A program made the translations under genes and the position numbers. Shown here in pieces: positions 1 to 8,615 of a DNA stretch of 62,504 nt; positions within the stretch are counted from its first letter, which is position 1; the number at the start of each line of letters is the position of its first letter. The stretch comes from Bacillota bacterium (GTDB taxonomy: Bacteria; Bacillota; Clostridia; Christensenellales; Christensenellaceae). Under the pieces are notes generated by a model, which had not been told where the DNA came from, ran no database searches, and saw only the letters and a list, made by a program, of their open reading frames with translations. Location: positions 1 through 62,504 of the forward strand of contig JAEWMJ010000015.1 of NCBI GenBank assembly GCA_023393165.1, read 5' to 3'.

Positions 1-476
1 TCATCCAGCAGCAGTATGCGGGGCTCGTTGATGAGCGCGCGCGCTACCGCCAGCCTTTTTTTCATGCCTGTGGAATAACCGGAAACTTTTTTGCCTACAT
101 AATCTTTCATTCCAAAAAGCTCCGTCAGCTCGTCAATCTTTTTGGCAAGCGCGTCCGGCCCGAGTCCGTACAGCGCGCCGAAGAATTCAAGATTCTGCCT
201 GCCGGACATCCATTCATACATTGCCGCGTTCTCGGTTAAAACCCCGCTTACCGCCCGGATACCGTCCCCCTGTTTCTGCGGGTCCATATCCATCACGCGG
301 ATGCTTCCTCCGTCCGGGTCTATCATGCCGGTAAGAAGGCGCATGGTGGTGGTTTTACCGCTTCCATTGGGACCGAGAAGACCCACCGTGTTTCCTTTTT
401 GCACTTGAAAACCGATCCCCGCAAGCGCGGTGGCGGCTCCGAATTTTTTTACCACATCATTGATCTCGATGATCAT
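1..476 (-). CDS. ABC transporter ATP-binding protein (3'-truncated by window edge)
   Basis: The first 158 residues of an ABC ATPase can be read; the C-terminal part lies outside the window. Walker A is GPNGSGKTT at about residues 35-43, the signature-like YSTGMKKRL lies near residues 127-135, and the Walker B LLLD falls at the window edge. The ATG at 476 is preceded by GGAGG six bases upstream. The short N-terminus and the STGM signature resemble ATPases of ABC-2 type exporters (CcmA/NatA/BcrA class); the substrate is unknown. The membrane partner would lie further along the minus strand, outside the window. The adjacent XRE regulator on the same strand may control it, which is inference from position only. 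Confidence 0.9.
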   Translation of the reverse strand, partial: MIIEINDVVKKFGAATALAGIGFQVQKGNTVGLLGPNGSGKTTTMRLLTGMIDPDGGSIRVMDMDPQKQGDGIRAVSGVLTENAAMYEWMSGRQNLEFFGALYGLGPDALAKKIDELTELFGMKDYVGKKVSGYSTGMKKRLAVARALINEPRILLLD

Positions 477-578
477 TCTTTTCCTCCAGTTTCAGTTATG
501 CCCTTCTTGCCAGAATCACTCTGGGCAGATTGACAATTATCTATAGCCATGAATTTTATATAATAAGTATACGAAGAT

Positions 579-704
579 CGCTGAAAGCTCCGCTGCCCCG
601 CCCCAAGAATCTATGATTTTCCGGAGACCCCGGCCCGGCGTTTTAAGCGTTGAGGGGAGCAAGCGGAAAAACAACACAGAAATTGGGGTCTATCAGCGGC
701 CTGA
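579..704. repeat. Dispersed repeat, copy A (terminator-like inverted ends)
   Basis: The left end CGCTGAAAGCTCC and the right end GGGGTCTATCAGCG are imperfect inverted repeats. The interior (for example GGCGTTTTAAGCG) resembles copies B and C. The right end overlaps the stop codon and last codons of the XRE regulator gene, so the repeat supplies the C-terminus of that protein. It belongs to the family also seen at 27425-27715, 28678-28801, 21523-21590 and 53495-53583. Confidence 0.65.
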
Positions 705-1805
705 GTTGTCTTGCAGTTTTTGGGCCAAGCTGGTATAACGCGGATCGCCCGCAAGGGCTGCAAACGCAGGGTTTTGAAGGACCGAATCGGCCATGCTACG
801 CCTGACTGTTTTTTCGTCCCGCGGAAGGCTTTTTCCAAGATCCAGATCTTCCAGCCAGCCGTCCAGAAGGTCAAAAAACCAATCGCCTTTCAGGCTCAGC
901 GGGTAAATGTCCCCCGTAACGGTTTCCGTATACTGCTGCAGCATATCCAACGCCCTGCCGCTGTTTGACTGCGCGGCATATCCCTGCGCGGCGGATATGA
1001 AAAGGCCGGCCAGTACGCCCGGATGCAACCGCCTCATGTCAAAAGCCCCGGCTACGGCGAGAGAGCGCTGCAGCGTTTCCTCAAACTTTTCAGGATCATC
1101 GGCGCACAAGTTGAGGTATGCGGGAAAAAAGTTGAACAGGACGACGATGTTCTGATACATCCCAACCTGTAAAACCGATTTGGCTTCCTTTATCCGCCCC
1201 TTCATCGCGTAGGCGGAAGCCAGAAGCGATTCTGGAGGAAAGGCGGGCGCGATTGTTCCGTCCAGCAACGCAAGCGCGGTATCCGGATCGCCGGACGCAA
1301 TGCCGCACAGTGCTTCCATGTACAATGCCAGCCTCGCGAGCGGCATATCTCCGCTTTCCTCCCTGACCCGGATAAAAAGGGCCTTTGATTCCTCAATCAG
1401 GGCCGACGCTTGTTCCGGGTCTTTTAACAGCTCTAAATGGTTAAATATCAGTATTCCCATTTGCAGCAGCAGCGGAAAACAGGCGTAATATTTTTTTATG
1501 ACGACGCGGCATTCTTCCATCACCGCATCAAACGGTTTTGACGTAAAATCCGCCGAGAGTTTTGTATACAGCCTGCGGATATCCTCTTTTGTCATTTGCG
1601 GCTGATAATTGAGCAGCTCGTCAATGCTGATGTTAAAATAAGCGGCAAGCAGCGGAAGAAAGGTCACATCCGGATAACTTTGCCCCGTCTCCCACTTTGA
1701 GACGGACGCCTTGGAAACCCCGATATAATTTGCCAGGTCATCCTGTGTAACGCCCTTTTGCCTGCGTTTTGCCGCAAGCACTTTTGCTATGTTGATTTCC
1801 TTCAT
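693..1805 (-). CDS. XRE-family regulator with helical TPR-like C-terminus
   Basis: This is a 370-residue protein. An N-terminal helix-turn-helix of the XRE/Cro type occupies about residues 3-60, with VTQDDLANYIGVSKASVSKW as the DNA-binding core. The remaining 300 residues are alpha-helical and rich in Ala and Leu, in the manner of TPR repeats used for peptide or protein sensing. I chose the ATG at 1805 because GAGGTGG lies five bases upstream; an in-frame GTG nine bases earlier would sit on that site. The last residues come from a dispersed repeat that overlaps the stop codon. The neighbouring export ATPase is on the same strand, so control of that transporter is plausible but not shown. Confidence 0.85.
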   Translation of the reverse strand: MKEINIAKVLAAKRRQKGVTQDDLANYIGVSKASVSKWETGQSYPDVTFLPLLAAYFNISIDELLNYQPQMTKEDIRRLYTKLSADFTSKPFDAVMEECRVVIKKYYACFPLLLQMGILIFNHLELLKDPEQASALIEESKALFIRVREESGDMPLARLALYMEALCGIASGDPDTALALLDGTIAPAFPPESLLASAYAMKGRIKEAKSVLQVGMYQNIVVLFNFFPAYLNLCADDPEKFEETLQRSLAVAGAFDMRRLHPGVLAGLFISAAQGYAAQSNSGRALDMLQQYTETVTGDIYPLSLKGDWFFDLLDGWLEDLDLGKSLPRDEKTVRRSMADSVLQNPAFAALAGDPRYTSLAQKLQDNSGR

Positions 1806-2016
1806 AAAAACCACCTCTGATCACATTTTAGGCGGCAGGCGCATGAAAATCAATGGATTTGCAGTTGAAACAAGTTATAAAAATCAACCTGCGGGATACT
1901 GCATATTATTTTTTTGTCGCTCTGTATCTACTGTTTTATTTTTTACATACTATAGCAATACGGATAGAAGCTTTGTTTCCCTGAAAACATAATTTATATG
2001 GAAAGGCGCTGGAGAT

Positions 2017-2904
2017 ATGGATAGGATTCTGTTTCGTTTTGAAGACCCCAAGCCAAAGACAACTATTGAAAAACCGGAGATACATAAAACTTTTTTAAAT
2101 AAAAACATGCCGCAAACCGCTCCGAAGGGCGGCAAAACCGCTTACCTGACTTTTGATGACGGCCCTTCCGAATTTACGCCCCGCCTTTTGGACCTGCTCA
2201 AAGAAAACGGTGTGTCCGCCACCTTTTTTATTTCCTTCCTGAATAAAGATACGCCTGAAAAAAGAAGGCTATTGAAGCGGGAAGCAGAAGAAGGGCACAG
2301 CCTGGGGGTGCACTCCTTTTCCCACGATTATTATTATATTTATAAAAATGAGGAAAACTTTTTATTCGACTTTAAAAAGATGCTGGATATCATCCGCGAC
2401 GCGGCGGGCGTCGATCCGAAAATAAGCCGGTTTCCAGGGGGGACCAGCAACATTGTATCCATTGTCGCATCGTGCGGAAATATCATCATGCCCAGGCTTG
2501 CAGGAGACGTGGAATCAATGGGTTTCAGTTACTTTGACTGGAACGCGGGCGGCCAGGACGCCCAGTGCCCTTATTATCCAACGGACGGACAGCGCACAGG
2601 AAGCCAATACATCATATGTCCTTATCCAACGGCCGGGCAGGTGATCCATGACGTTTTAGCGCAGGTAAAAGGACAGGAAAACCTGGTTGTTCTTCTGCAT
2701 GACGTCTATGAGTTTACCGTGGACGCCGTGCCCGAACTTATAAGGGCCCTTCGCGGCCAGGGATATGCGTTTAAAGTCTTGACTCCGGATTCGCCGAAGA
2801 TCCGGCATGCCTTTGCCACAAAAGAAAATATATTGCCCAACCTGAAATTATCTTTAAGAGTATGCGAATTTTTTGTGCAGCTTTTGGAATCATCCGGAAA
2901 ATAA
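2017..2904 (+). CDS. Polysaccharide deacetylase, NodB domain
   Basis: This 295-residue enzyme has the ordered NodB (carbohydrate esterase 4) motifs: TFDDGPS near residues 49-55, the metal-binding HSFSH near 99-103, RFPGG, DWN and the late LLHD. The family removes N-acetyl groups from peptidoglycan or chitin-like sugars with a divalent metal. The N-terminus is charged, with neither a signal peptide nor a clear membrane segment, which is unusual for a wall-modifying member. The ATG at 2017 follows GGAG at close spacing. It stands alone on the plus strand between minus-strand genes. The substrate is unknown. Confidence 0.88.
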   Translation: MDRILFRFEDPKPKTTIEKPEIHKTFLNKNMPQTAPKGGKTAYLTFDDGPSEFTPRLLDLLKENGVSATFFISFLNKDTPEKRRLLKREAEEGHSLGVHSFSHDYYYIYKNEENFLFDFKKMLDIIRDAAGVDPKISRFPGGTSNIVSIVASCGNIIMPRLAGDVESMGFSYFDWNAGGQDAQCPYYPTDGQRTGSQYIICPYPTAGQVIHDVLAQVKGQENLVVLLHDVYEFTVDAVPELIRALRGQGYAFKVLTPDSPKIRHAFATKENILPNLKLSLRVCEFFVQLLESSGK

Positions 2905-3034
2905 AAAACACCGGGGTATGGGATTGCCGCCGCAGGTTATCCAACCGGGTTTTGGAGCGCTTTGATTTTGTTTTTAAGCTCCGGTAATCAAAATATGAAT
3001 AGCTTGCGGCAACCATAAGCCCCATGCCCATCCA

Positions 3035-3166
3035 TTTTTCAAAACAGTACCGGCTGCCGGTTGTTTTCACAAATTTCCATCCCGCCTGATGATGTTCCTG
3101 AAGCCACTTTTCCTCTTCTTCAAAGTCTGCTGCGGTAAAACCCTTTTTTTCCGTTTTTATTTCCAT
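3035..3166 (-). pseudogene. Remnant of a DUF2812-type protein
   Basis: From an ATG at 3166, with GGAGAG nine bases upstream, about 44 residues read like the start of DUF2812 proteins (EEEEKWLQEHHQAGWKFVK, then an aromatic stretch ending CFEK). Beyond that the frame loses resemblance to the family and runs to a stop at 2771 inside the 3' end of the deacetylase gene. DUF2812 proteins are normally about 170-200 residues with C-terminal membrane helices and usually sit beside a PadR regulator; neither is present. I read this as a decayed gene. The rest of 2905-3487 holds only the terminator at 3430-3461. Confidence 0.45.
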
Positions 3167-3429
3167 CACACATGCTCTCCAATACTGTTTTTGCAATTGC
3201 CGGTGCGGAGTTTAACTTTTTATACTGTTTTACTTTCAGGGGACGGTGACAAAGTTACAGCAGGGAATTTTAAAATTGAATATAATACAAACATAAGAAC
3301 AACAAATAAAAGGAGGGAAAAAACAACACGAAAGAACCGCATGCTTAAAGTGTTATAGAAAGTTTCCTTTAAAACCTGAAACAACCCGCACATACGGAAT
3401 TCTCCTTCCAAATGTAATAGATCTTCCTT

Positions 3430-3461
3430 TAAACAAACAAAAATATCCGGGAACACCGGAT
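3430..3461 (-). terminator. Terminator of the MutS-like operon
   Basis: A six-base-pair stem (ATCCGG with CCGGAT, five-base loop) lies about 26 bases beyond the stop at 3488. On the minus strand it is followed by a U-rich run (ATTTTTGTTTGTTT). Confidence 0.7.
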
Positions 3462-3487
3462 TTTTTTGTATTGCCTGAGTTATTTGC

Positions 3488-4987
3488 TTATAATCGATTT
3501 CCGGCCTCAAATACCTGCGCGTACAGGTCTTCCCCGAAATTGGACGAAAAAGGCCCGCCTTCGGTCAGTTTATAGGTCCGCGTCCCGTCGTCTTTTCTTT
3601 CCGCATACAGGAAAACGGCGTTTTGCATGTTTTTCTCGTAAAAGCTTTGCGCGAAATCATAAAGGTGGGTAATAAAAAAGACTTTGATATGCTTTTCTAT
3701 CAGCGCGCGGACGATCTGCCGGGCAATTTCCGATCCTTCCCTTTCGTTTGTCGCTGAAAAAGATTTGTTAAACAGCAGCAGCGAATTGGGTTTCAGCATT
3801 TTTACGATGCCGTCCATCCTGAAAAGCTCTTCATCCAGTTTTCCGCTTTTCATCTGGGTATCTTCCCCGCGTTTAAAATGCGTAAAGACATTTTCGCAGA
3901 TATTGGCGCTGAAATTTTCCGCCGAAACAAACATGCCGCACTGCGCCATCAGCTGGGACAGGCCTATGCTACGCAAAAAAGCGGATTTGCCGCCCTGGTT
4001 TGCGCCCGTAATGACGACAAGCTCTTTTTCGTCGGCGCAGACATCGTTGCCCGCAACCTTTTGACGCAGTCTGAGCGCCAGGCAGGGATCGTACAGTCCG
4101 CAAAAAAAGTGTCTGCGTTCATAGGTTTCAAAAAGAAGGGGATAGGCGCAGGGTTCCTTCAGCTTTGCAAGCTCCCCATGCAGGTTGACGCACCCGATAT
4201 AAAAAGCAAGCTCGCGCCGCAGCACGTTTAAAAAACTTAAGATATGGTCGTTGGACTGGGCAATCGTGTTTGCCACGATGTTGAACCCCCTGTCTTTCAG
4301 CGCATACAGGCCGTCCATCCCGGCCTCGTCGTTCTCGCGTACATAATAGGAATACCCGGTTTTTTTGGAAAAAACGCGGCTCAACCATTTTTGTTTTTTC
4401 CGCGGCGGTTTTCGCAGCGCATACCCGGAACCGATGACGCCTTTGCCCGGACGGGCGCTCAGCAGCATGCCTTCTCTGAACGCCAGTTCCTTAACATGTT
4501 TTTGAACATCCAGGAAAAATTCGTCGCTCAGATCCTTCCTGAAGCCGGCAAAAAGCCTTACAAAGCCTTCGGACTCAAACGCTCCGGCATCGTCCGCGAT
4601 CCGCCTTAAGCTGCGCAGCGTTTGCGCAAACATTTTGAGCACTTCTAAAGACCGGTGGAGAACATAAGAAGGCGAACCTTTAATCATGTAAAAATATTCT
4701 TTTTTTTCTTTCTCTATCGCCCGGAGAGCGATGCCGTAAATTTCCCCGACTGTGGACGCGTTTTTGATACAGTCCTTTAATATGTCCTGGCGGTATAAAA
4801 TTGTACCGGTATCCGTAAGGCTTTCAAGGACCGCATTTTGGGCAACGTCTCTTATGAACGCATCGCCCGAAGCCATGGCGTTGAACAATGTGCTCAGATC
4901 CAGGTCGCAAATCAGGTCCCCCCCGCCGGGCGGGAGGCCGGACGCCGTTTCGAAATCACGGTCCCTGAACATCAGGCAGGCTTTCAT
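3488..4987 (-). CDS. MutS-like ATPase, downstream paralogue with altered Walker B
   Basis: This 499-residue protein has the MutS domain V ATPase at its C-terminus: Walker A GANQGGKS near residue 330, then an NEREGSEIARQI stretch that aligns with the MutS region after Walker B. There is no N-terminal mismatch-recognition domain with a Phe-X-Glu motif, so it is not canonical MutS. The Walker B segment reads LLLFNKS where MutS has LLDE; both acidic residues are replaced, which predicts weak or no ATP hydrolysis. The ATG at 4987 overlaps the stop of the upstream paralogue (ATGA), indicating translational coupling; a TTG 24 bases upstream is less likely. The two proteins probably form a heterodimer (inference). 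Confidence 0.8.
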   Translation of the reverse strand: MKACLMFRDRDFETASGLPPGGGDLICDLDLSTLFNAMASGDAFIRDVAQNAVLESLTDTGTILYRQDILKDCIKNASTVGEIYGIALRAIEKEKKEYFYMIKGSPSYVLHRSLEVLKMFAQTLRSLRRIADDAGAFESEGFVRLFAGFRKDLSDEFFLDVQKHVKELAFREGMLLSARPGKGVIGSGYALRKPPRKKQKWLSRVFSKKTGYSYYVRENDEAGMDGLYALKDRGFNIVANTIAQSNDHILSFLNVLRRELAFYIGCVNLHGELAKLKEPCAYPLLFETYERRHFFCGLYDPCLALRLRQKVAGNDVCADEKELVVITGANQGGKSAFLRSIGLSQLMAQCGMFVSAENFSANICENVFTHFKRGEDTQMKSGKLDEELFRMDGIVKMLKPNSLLLFNKSFSATNEREGSEIARQIVRALIEKHIKVFFITHLYDFAQSFYEKNMQNAVFLYAERKDDGTRTYKLTEGGPFSSNFGEDLYAQVFEAGNRL

Positions 4988-6513
4988 GATTTTATCCGCT
5001 CCATCAGGCAATCGTATGTGAGCCCGTATTTTTGGGCAATTGTAATTGCGTAAGCAAGCCCGTCCGCCGGACGCCGTACGATTTTGAACGTCCTTATATC
5101 CGGCTTTTCCGGTTCCACCGTACCGGCCATGCTGACCGCCTTACCGTACAGGCCGGCCAGTTCCACAATAAAAGTGACGCATACGCACAGCAAATCCTTT
5201 TTAAAGATTTTCTCCATCACTTTTCCGGCGAGGAATACCGCGTCTTTCAGCGCGGCCGTATGAAACATCTCGTTAATAATGATTATGCTGTTTTCCGTCG
5301 CACGGCTCAATATATCCCGGATGCGTTTGAGATCATCCAGCAGTTTGCCGCCGCCCCGGGAATCTTCTTCCTTTTCGAAATATGTAAACAACCGGTCAAA
5401 CAGGAACAGCCGCGCCGCGCTCCCCGGAACGGGACAGCCGATGCACGCCAGATAGTGCATCTGTCCGAATGCCCGCGCAAACGTTGTCTTGCCGCCCTGG
5501 TTGGGCCCGGAAACGACCAGTATCCGCTCTTTCCGCTCCATAAAAAAATCGTTGCATACCACGGCCGTCCGGCCTGCTGCAAGATTGGCCGCCAAAGCGA
5601 TATCGTATCCTTTATAATTATAAATTTCTTTGCTTTTGTTTGTGACCTCGGGATAGCAGAATTTCAATCCCGCCTCTTTGAAACCGGACGCATACTCCAG
5701 ATATGCCATATAAAACTGCACCTCACGGTCAAAAACGGCTAGAGTTTTATCTGGATAGTTCCGGTTGTTCCCGCAGAACCGGTCAAGGGCGGAAAACAGC
5801 CCGGGGTACAGCCGGGACAGCATATCCAGTATTTTTTGTTCAATACTGTTCGCGGCCGTATGTTCACGGAATGATACGATGTAATCATCAGCCGCCCCCT
5901 GTCTGAAATTTTCAAAAGTTTTGAGCATGCAGGCGCTTAAATCCTCTTCCGACTCGTATTTTCGGACTCGGACAACATTATCGTTGATATGAACGCAATA
6001 GTGGACGGCGCTCAGATCCGCTTTCAGTTGTTTTGCCCCGGTCATCAGGGATAAAAATCCTTCGGACCCCGTATATGCGTCCAAATACTCCCGCAGGGAC
6101 AAAAAACCGCGGGATTTTATTTCCGTTTGTTCCAACGCCTCTTTTAAGGCGCAGACCGCGCCGCAATAAATTTCCACCGAATCCAAAAACCAGCTTTCCT
6201 TTTGCCGGATGCATTTCAGTTTGCCGGCCTGGATATGGCTTTCCCGCAGGGACTCCATACTTTGCGCAAAGGCTTCCACCGCATCAAATAGATTTTTCCC
6301 TTCCAGGTCCCGCATGATCTCCTGGCGGTATAGAATCGTATCCCTGTCATTCAAAACAGTATAATAAAAAGGTTTCAGGTTGTATTGCCGTTTATTTGCG
6401 GTAACCCGTTCTATGACCTGATCCAGATTTAAATCAGTAAAAAAAGCGGGCTGATCAAAAGTTTCTCTCTCTCCGCCTGTGCTTTTTTCAAACAATATGC
6501 TCTCAAAGGGCAT
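4984..6513 (-). CDS. MutS-like ATPase, upstream paralogue
   Basis: This 509-residue protein shares its layout with the gene just downstream: a helical N-terminal two-thirds and a C-terminal MutS-type ATPase. Walker A is GPNQGGKT, and the Walker B segment is IIIINEMF, which keeps the catalytic Glu but has Asn in place of Asp. Both paralogues carry an early DTILYRQE/GTILYRQD motif, supporting common ancestry. No mismatch-binding domain or nuclease (Smr) domain is visible. The ATG at 6513 follows a G-rich site (GGGGGGTGG). The stop codon overlaps the start of the partner by four bases. The biological role of these short MutS-like proteins is not known to me. Confidence 0.8.
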   Translation of the reverse strand: MPFESILFEKSTGGERETFDQPAFFTDLNLDQVIERVTANKRQYNLKPFYYTVLNDRDTILYRQEIMRDLEGKNLFDAVEAFAQSMESLRESHIQAGKLKCIRQKESWFLDSVEIYCGAVCALKEALEQTEIKSRGFLSLREYLDAYTGSEGFLSLMTGAKQLKADLSAVHYCVHINDNVVRVRKYESEEDLSACMLKTFENFRQGAADDYIVSFREHTAANSIEQKILDMLSRLYPGLFSALDRFCGNNRNYPDKTLAVFDREVQFYMAYLEYASGFKEAGLKFCYPEVTNKSKEIYNYKGYDIALAANLAAGRTAVVCNDFFMERKERILVVSGPNQGGKTTFARAFGQMHYLACIGCPVPGSAARLFLFDRLFTYFEKEEDSRGGGKLLDDLKRIRDILSRATENSIIIINEMFHTAALKDAVFLAGKVMEKIFKKDLLCVCVTFIVELAGLYGKAVSMAGTVEPEKPDIRTFKIVRRPADGLAYAITIAQKYGLTYDCLMERIKS

Positions 6514-6831
6514 GCCGCCACCCCCCGCAGGAAACTGTTTATCCTATAAAGTACATAATACCGGCCGCATCGCGGATGCATTGATGGGCGCCGGAGGAAC
6601 TCCTTTGAACTAATTTTAGATCATTCGCCTGAATACCGGATAGAAATTATTTAAGGGATATCTTAATATATTTGACAAACGGCGCGGCCATAACAAGGAC
6701 AAAAACAACTTCTTTATAAATATAAAAATAAAAATTTCCCCGCTCAAAAAAAGTTGCGGCGATTGCGTAAAGCGGCTTCTCATTATTTTTCATGCCGTAC
6801 ATAAATATAGAATGGAAAGGAGTTCTTCAAT
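6514..6831. other. Divergent intergenic region, 318 bp
   Basis: This AT-rich region separates the MutS-like operon (leftward) from the small hypothetical gene (rightward). It must hold both promoters. A TTGACA occurs at 6672-6677, but I see no well-spaced -10 after it. AAAGGAG nine bases before 6832 is the ribosome binding site of the right-hand gene. I see no RNA gene or repeat. Confidence 0.5.
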
Positions 6832-7398
6832 ATGTTAAAACAAAATAAGTTAACGCTTCGGAGGCTGGTGACATTATTCTACCTGGCAGGCAAATTTGAT
6901 ACAGGCGCAAGCAAAAAATATGACGGTGACGGCGATTATAAGCAGACCATTTATTTTGACAGAATAAAAATTACCGACAATGTCAAAAAAGCAACGCTGG
7001 AAGATAAGGATTACAATATACATGATATAACGATTTCTCTTCGCGACAAGGGAAGAGAGTTCATTTTATATAGAAGCAATGAGATCCCGGTAAAAGAATG
7101 GAACCGGTACGGCCAGGACCATATCATGACTTTCAGTACCGGGAAAAAATACAGGGAGTATCTGATTCCCGACAAGAAGATCAGATTGACCGAGGACGCG
7201 CAGTATATTGATAAACTGGAGGATATATCAAACAGGATATTCAGCGAAATTGAGGAGTTGGAAGTAAAAATAGTGGATGCAATGGAGAAAGACAAGAATG
7301 TTAAAATTCCGAAAGATTTTAATTTTTTCAAGGGAGCACCAGGTTTCTTTAAACGGTTATTTCATAAAAAAGCAAAAGACAAAGGCGATCTGCAATAA
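6832..7398 (+). CDS. Hypothetical protein, 188 residues
   Basis: I do not recognise this protein. It is charged and lysine-rich, has no signal peptide or membrane helix, and shows a probable beta-rich middle (ITDNVKKATLEDKDYNIHDI and following strands). A helical segment with coiled-coil character follows near residues 125-150, and the tail is strongly basic (FKRLFHKKAKDK). A good AAAGGAG site precedes the ATG. Codon use is more AT-rich than in the neighbours, which may mean recent acquisition. It is flanked by the MutS-like pair and a TetR regulator, neither of which explains its role. Confidence 0.6.
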   Translation: MLKQNKLTLRRLVTLFYLAGKFDTGASKKYDGDGDYKQTIYFDRIKITDNVKKATLEDKDYNIHDITISLRDKGREFILYRSNEIPVKEWNRYGQDHIMTFSTGKKYREYLIPDKKIRLTEDAQYIDKLEDISNRIFSEIEELEVKIVDAMEKDKNVKIPKDFNFFKGAPGFFKRLFHKKAKDKGDLQ

Positions 7399-7431
7399 TT
7401 CTCTGCATAATGATTCAACGCAAACAGATCC

Positions 7432-8034
7432 TTAAATCCCGCGCTTTGCCTCGGTTTTATTTTTTTCCGGGTATTTTTCATTTATAAATTGGATATAGTG
7501 CTCAAGGCTTTTATCCACCACGCCGATCCAGCGGTTTACAATCAGTTCGGGGCTTTCTTTCATATCGTCCCTCACCCACTTGACAAAGACCCCGAGGAAC
7601 GCGTGATAATAAAATTCAACCAGGAACGTAAAATCGTCTTCCGTGAGAATCCCTTTTTCCAGTTCATCCCGGCAGAGTTTTTTGACCTGCATTTCCGTCA
7701 GCGTATGAAGGAACTGGATAAAACAGTTTTGCCCGCTTGCGCCGACGGCGTTTTTATAAAAAGTTTTGTTTTCAAGGATATAGCGGCAGAGTTTAAAAGA
7801 GCCGTTCATCCAATTTTCGTATGTGGTGCTTTCTAAAATGCCGTCCACGATTTCGGTTGAAAATATCCAGTTCACCACTTCGTATTTGTCTCTGAAATGG
7901 TAGTAGAACGTCTTCCTGCTTATTCCGCATTTATCCATAATATCGGCAGTCGTAATCAGATTAAAGGGTACTTGCTCCATCAATTGCTTCATAGCGAGCG
8001 CAATGCAACCCTTTGTAATATTAGCGTTTGACAT
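7432..8034 (-). CDS. TetR-family regulator, DhaS-like
   Basis: This is a 200-residue regulator with an N-terminal TetR helix-turn-helix (TTADIMDKCGISRKTFYYHF at about residues 25-44) and a C-terminal half typical of the DhaS/YbiH-like TetR_C branch, in which the recognition helix is followed by DKYEVVNWIF. The start was set at 8034 (reading MSNANITKG) because the extra 23 residues available upstream have no family resemblance; the AGGA before this ATG is weak. The effector and target are unknown. It is transcribed toward the small hypothetical gene and lies behind the split-barrel flavoprotein gene on the same strand. Confidence 0.82.
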   Translation of the reverse strand: MSNANITKGCIALAMKQLMEQVPFNLITTADIMDKCGISRKTFYYHFRDKYEVVNWIFSTEIVDGILESTTYENWMNGSFKLCRYILENKTFYKNAVGASGQNCFIQFLHTLTEMQVKKLCRDELEKGILTEDDFTFLVEFYYHAFLGVFVKWVRDDMKESPELIVNRWIGVVDKSLEHYIQFINEKYPEKNKTEAKRGI

Positions 8035-8141
8035 GGCTGATTGATCCTCATCTTTTACAGGAAAGTTTGTTATAAATATAACATACTTTGAAGAGTTGTT
8101 CAATGCGAATCACAGGCATAAGCAGAAGGCAGGGCTGTACA

Positions 8142-8174
8142 GATAGAAACCCGGAATTACCCGGGTTTACTATC
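8142..8174. terminator. Long hairpin between the flavoprotein and TetR genes
   Basis: GATAGAAACCCGG pairs with CCGGGTTT-A-CTATC around a six-base loop. The T-run (TTTTTATT) follows on the plus strand, although the gene that ends here (8186) is on the minus strand, where the tail is poor. It may act as a processing or stability element rather than a terminator. Confidence 0.45.
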
Positions 8175-8185
8175 TTTTTATTATC

Positions 8186-8491
8186 TTATATAAGAGCCTC
8201 CGCCGCGGCGGGAGTGAATATAAGCTGCTTGTCCCTGACTTCCGCCGTACCGCAAAGGCGGTACCCTTTTGGTCCTCCGTCCATTGTGGCCGCTACAATC
8301 CATGCGTTTTTATTCTCAGCCAAATTTTTCTGCGTTTTTTCCATCTTATAAATACCGAATACAACCGTGTCCCCTGCAACTTCGCCCCTGCCCGCAACGA
8401 CCGGGTGTGGGATATTGTCCCTGCCCATTGTGACAAGCGAAACAAAAGCCGAACCCTCGATAACCGCCTTGACTTCTTCATGAATAACCAT
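8186..8491 (-). CDS. Pyridoxamine 5'-phosphate oxidase-like split-barrel protein
   Basis: This is a 101-residue single-domain protein of the FMN-binding split-barrel superfamily. The early IEGSAFVSLVTMGRDNIPHP strand pair and the late GYRLCGTAEV strand are the usual signature of small PPOX-like flavoproteins. It probably binds FMN or F420-like cofactors as a homodimer. The ATG at 8491 has AAAGGAG eight bases upstream; a TTG six bases earlier would be too close. It is divergent from an HxlR regulator across 124 bp, a layout that suggests redox control by that regulator. Confidence 0.82.
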   Translation of the reverse strand: MVIHEEVKAVIEGSAFVSLVTMGRDNIPHPVVAGRGEVAGDTVVFGIYKMEKTQKNLAENKNAWIVAATMDGGPKGYRLCGTAEVRDKQLIFTPAAAEALI

Positions 8492-8521
8492 TTCCAAATC
8501 TCCTTTAAACTTATTGACAGC

Positions 8522-8577
8522 TTTACTTTGTTTTTGCTATCTAGTATAATATTACTACCTTGAATTTCTATTTCAAG
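8522..8577 (+). promoter_or_regulatory. HxlR promoter with candidate operator
   Basis: TTTACT at 8522-8527, a 17-bp spacer and TATAAT at 8545-8550 form a rightward sigma-A promoter. An inverted repeat CTTGAA/TTCAAG (7-bp spacer) at 8559-8577 would lie at the transcription start. The same palindrome overlaps a plausible leftward promoter (TTGAAA, 16 bp, TAATAT) for the flavoprotein gene. HxlR binding here is inferred. Confidence 0.5.
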
Positions 8578-8615
8578 TACGCAGATAGTTATTATCAGGT
8601 AAGGAAAAAGTGACT

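Noticed and set aside
2017..2904. Signal peptide for the first deacetylase
   Set aside because: The N-terminus is charged and lacks a hydrophobic core; no better upstream start exists.
3311..3357. Short leader peptide (AGGAGGG followed by ATG and five codons)
   Set aside because: The spacing is too long, nothing downstream on the plus strand would be controlled, and the frame is only five codons.
3220..3510. Minus-strand frame with a hydrophobic segment between the MutS-like operon and the DUF2812 remnant
   Set aside because: It overlaps the operon terminator and gene end, has no ribosome binding site and no family resemblance.
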